From positions 1 through 36,787 of the forward strand of contig JAEETF010000072.1 in assembly GCA_016290195.1 (NCBI GenBank): a DNA stretch of 36,787 nucleotides, in the 5' to 3' direction. Under the pieces are notes generated by a model. That model was not told the DNA's origin. It did not search any database and worked only from the letters and a program-made list of their open reading frames with translations. The first letter of the stretch is position 1; each line of letters opens with the position of its first letter. Shown here one piece after another: positions 36,257-36,787 of the stretch. The translations under genes were made by a program, and so were the position numbers. This DNA comes from Bacilli bacterium (lineage in GTDB: Bacteria > Bacillota_I > Bacilli_A > RF39 > UBA660).

Positions 36257-36787
36257 AAAGACAAAAGAAGTAACTGAAGCTGAAAAAGCTGCAGAATTTA
36301 AAAAAGCATTAGATTTTATTGTTCAAGAAAAAGGTATTGATGAAGATACTGTTATTGAAGCAATGCAAACAGCATTATCTACAGCATTTAGAAAAAATGA
36401 AAAAGCAGATTATACTAGTCGTGTACTAATTGATAGAAATACTGGAGAAATAAAAGTATTTAAAGTTACAACAATAGTAGAAGACTATAAAGATGATGAT
36501 GATGAAATTGATCCAGAAACAGGAGAAGTTAAAGTACAACATGATTATTTAAATGAAATGACTATTTCTGAAGCAAAAGAAAAGAATCTAGATTATCAAG
36601 TAGGAGATGAAATATTAGAAGAAGTAACTCCTAAAGATTTTGGTAGAGTAGCTATTTCTGTTGCTAAACAAGTAGTATTACAAAAAATAAGAGAAGCTGA
36701 AAGAGAAAAAATTATGGGTGAATTTGAAGATAAAGAAGATGAACTTATGGTTGGTTTCTTAGCTATGGAAGATGTTAAAAATTATTA
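36246..36787 (+). CDS. nusA: transcription termination/antitermination factor NusA, N-terminal part (truncated by window end)
   Basis: FKKALDFIVQEKGIDEDTVIEAMQTALSTAFRK ... TPKDFGRVAISVAKQVVLQKIREAEREKIMGEFEDKEDELMVGFL; overlaps rimP stop by 11 nt. Confidence 0.93.
   Translation, partial: MRTKKTKEVTEAEKAAEFKKALDFIVQEKGIDEDTVIEAMQTALSTAFRKNEKADYTSRVLIDRNTGEIKVFKVTTIVEDYKDDDDEIDPETGEVKVQHDYLNEMTISEAKEKNLDYQVGDEILEEVTPKDFGRVAISVAKQVVLQKIREAEREKIMGEFEDKEDELMVGFLAMEDVKNY

Overview
AT-rich (low-GC Firmicutes/Bacilli-like) chromosomal segment, mostly single-copy core genes mixed with short accessory operons. Recognisable landmarks: scpA-scpB, a patatin-like phospholipase, trpS, a VWA/solute-binding + XpaC + solute-binding-like + TelA operon, a DUF4353-like carbohydrate-binding repeat protein, a NitT/TauT-type ABC transporter, pcrA, divIC-yabQ-yabP (sporulation), a class A PBP, polA, a CDF transporter, an Rpn-type PD-(D/E)XK protein with 12-bp tandem repeats, a murL-murD2-like pair, serS, a sugar-transfer-type ATP-grasp protein, a Y-family polymerase, an orphan Hpt protein, and rimP-nusA (nusA runs off the end). 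The most interesting items are the VWA/XpaC/TelA operon with two anchored binding-protein-like subunits, the MurL/MurD2-type D-Glu route in a low-GC Gram-positive-like genome, and a RimP that appears to lack its C-terminal domain behind a strong leader hairpin. No tRNA, rRNA, CRISPR array or intact IS element was seen. All calls come from reading the sequence and translations; no database search was run.
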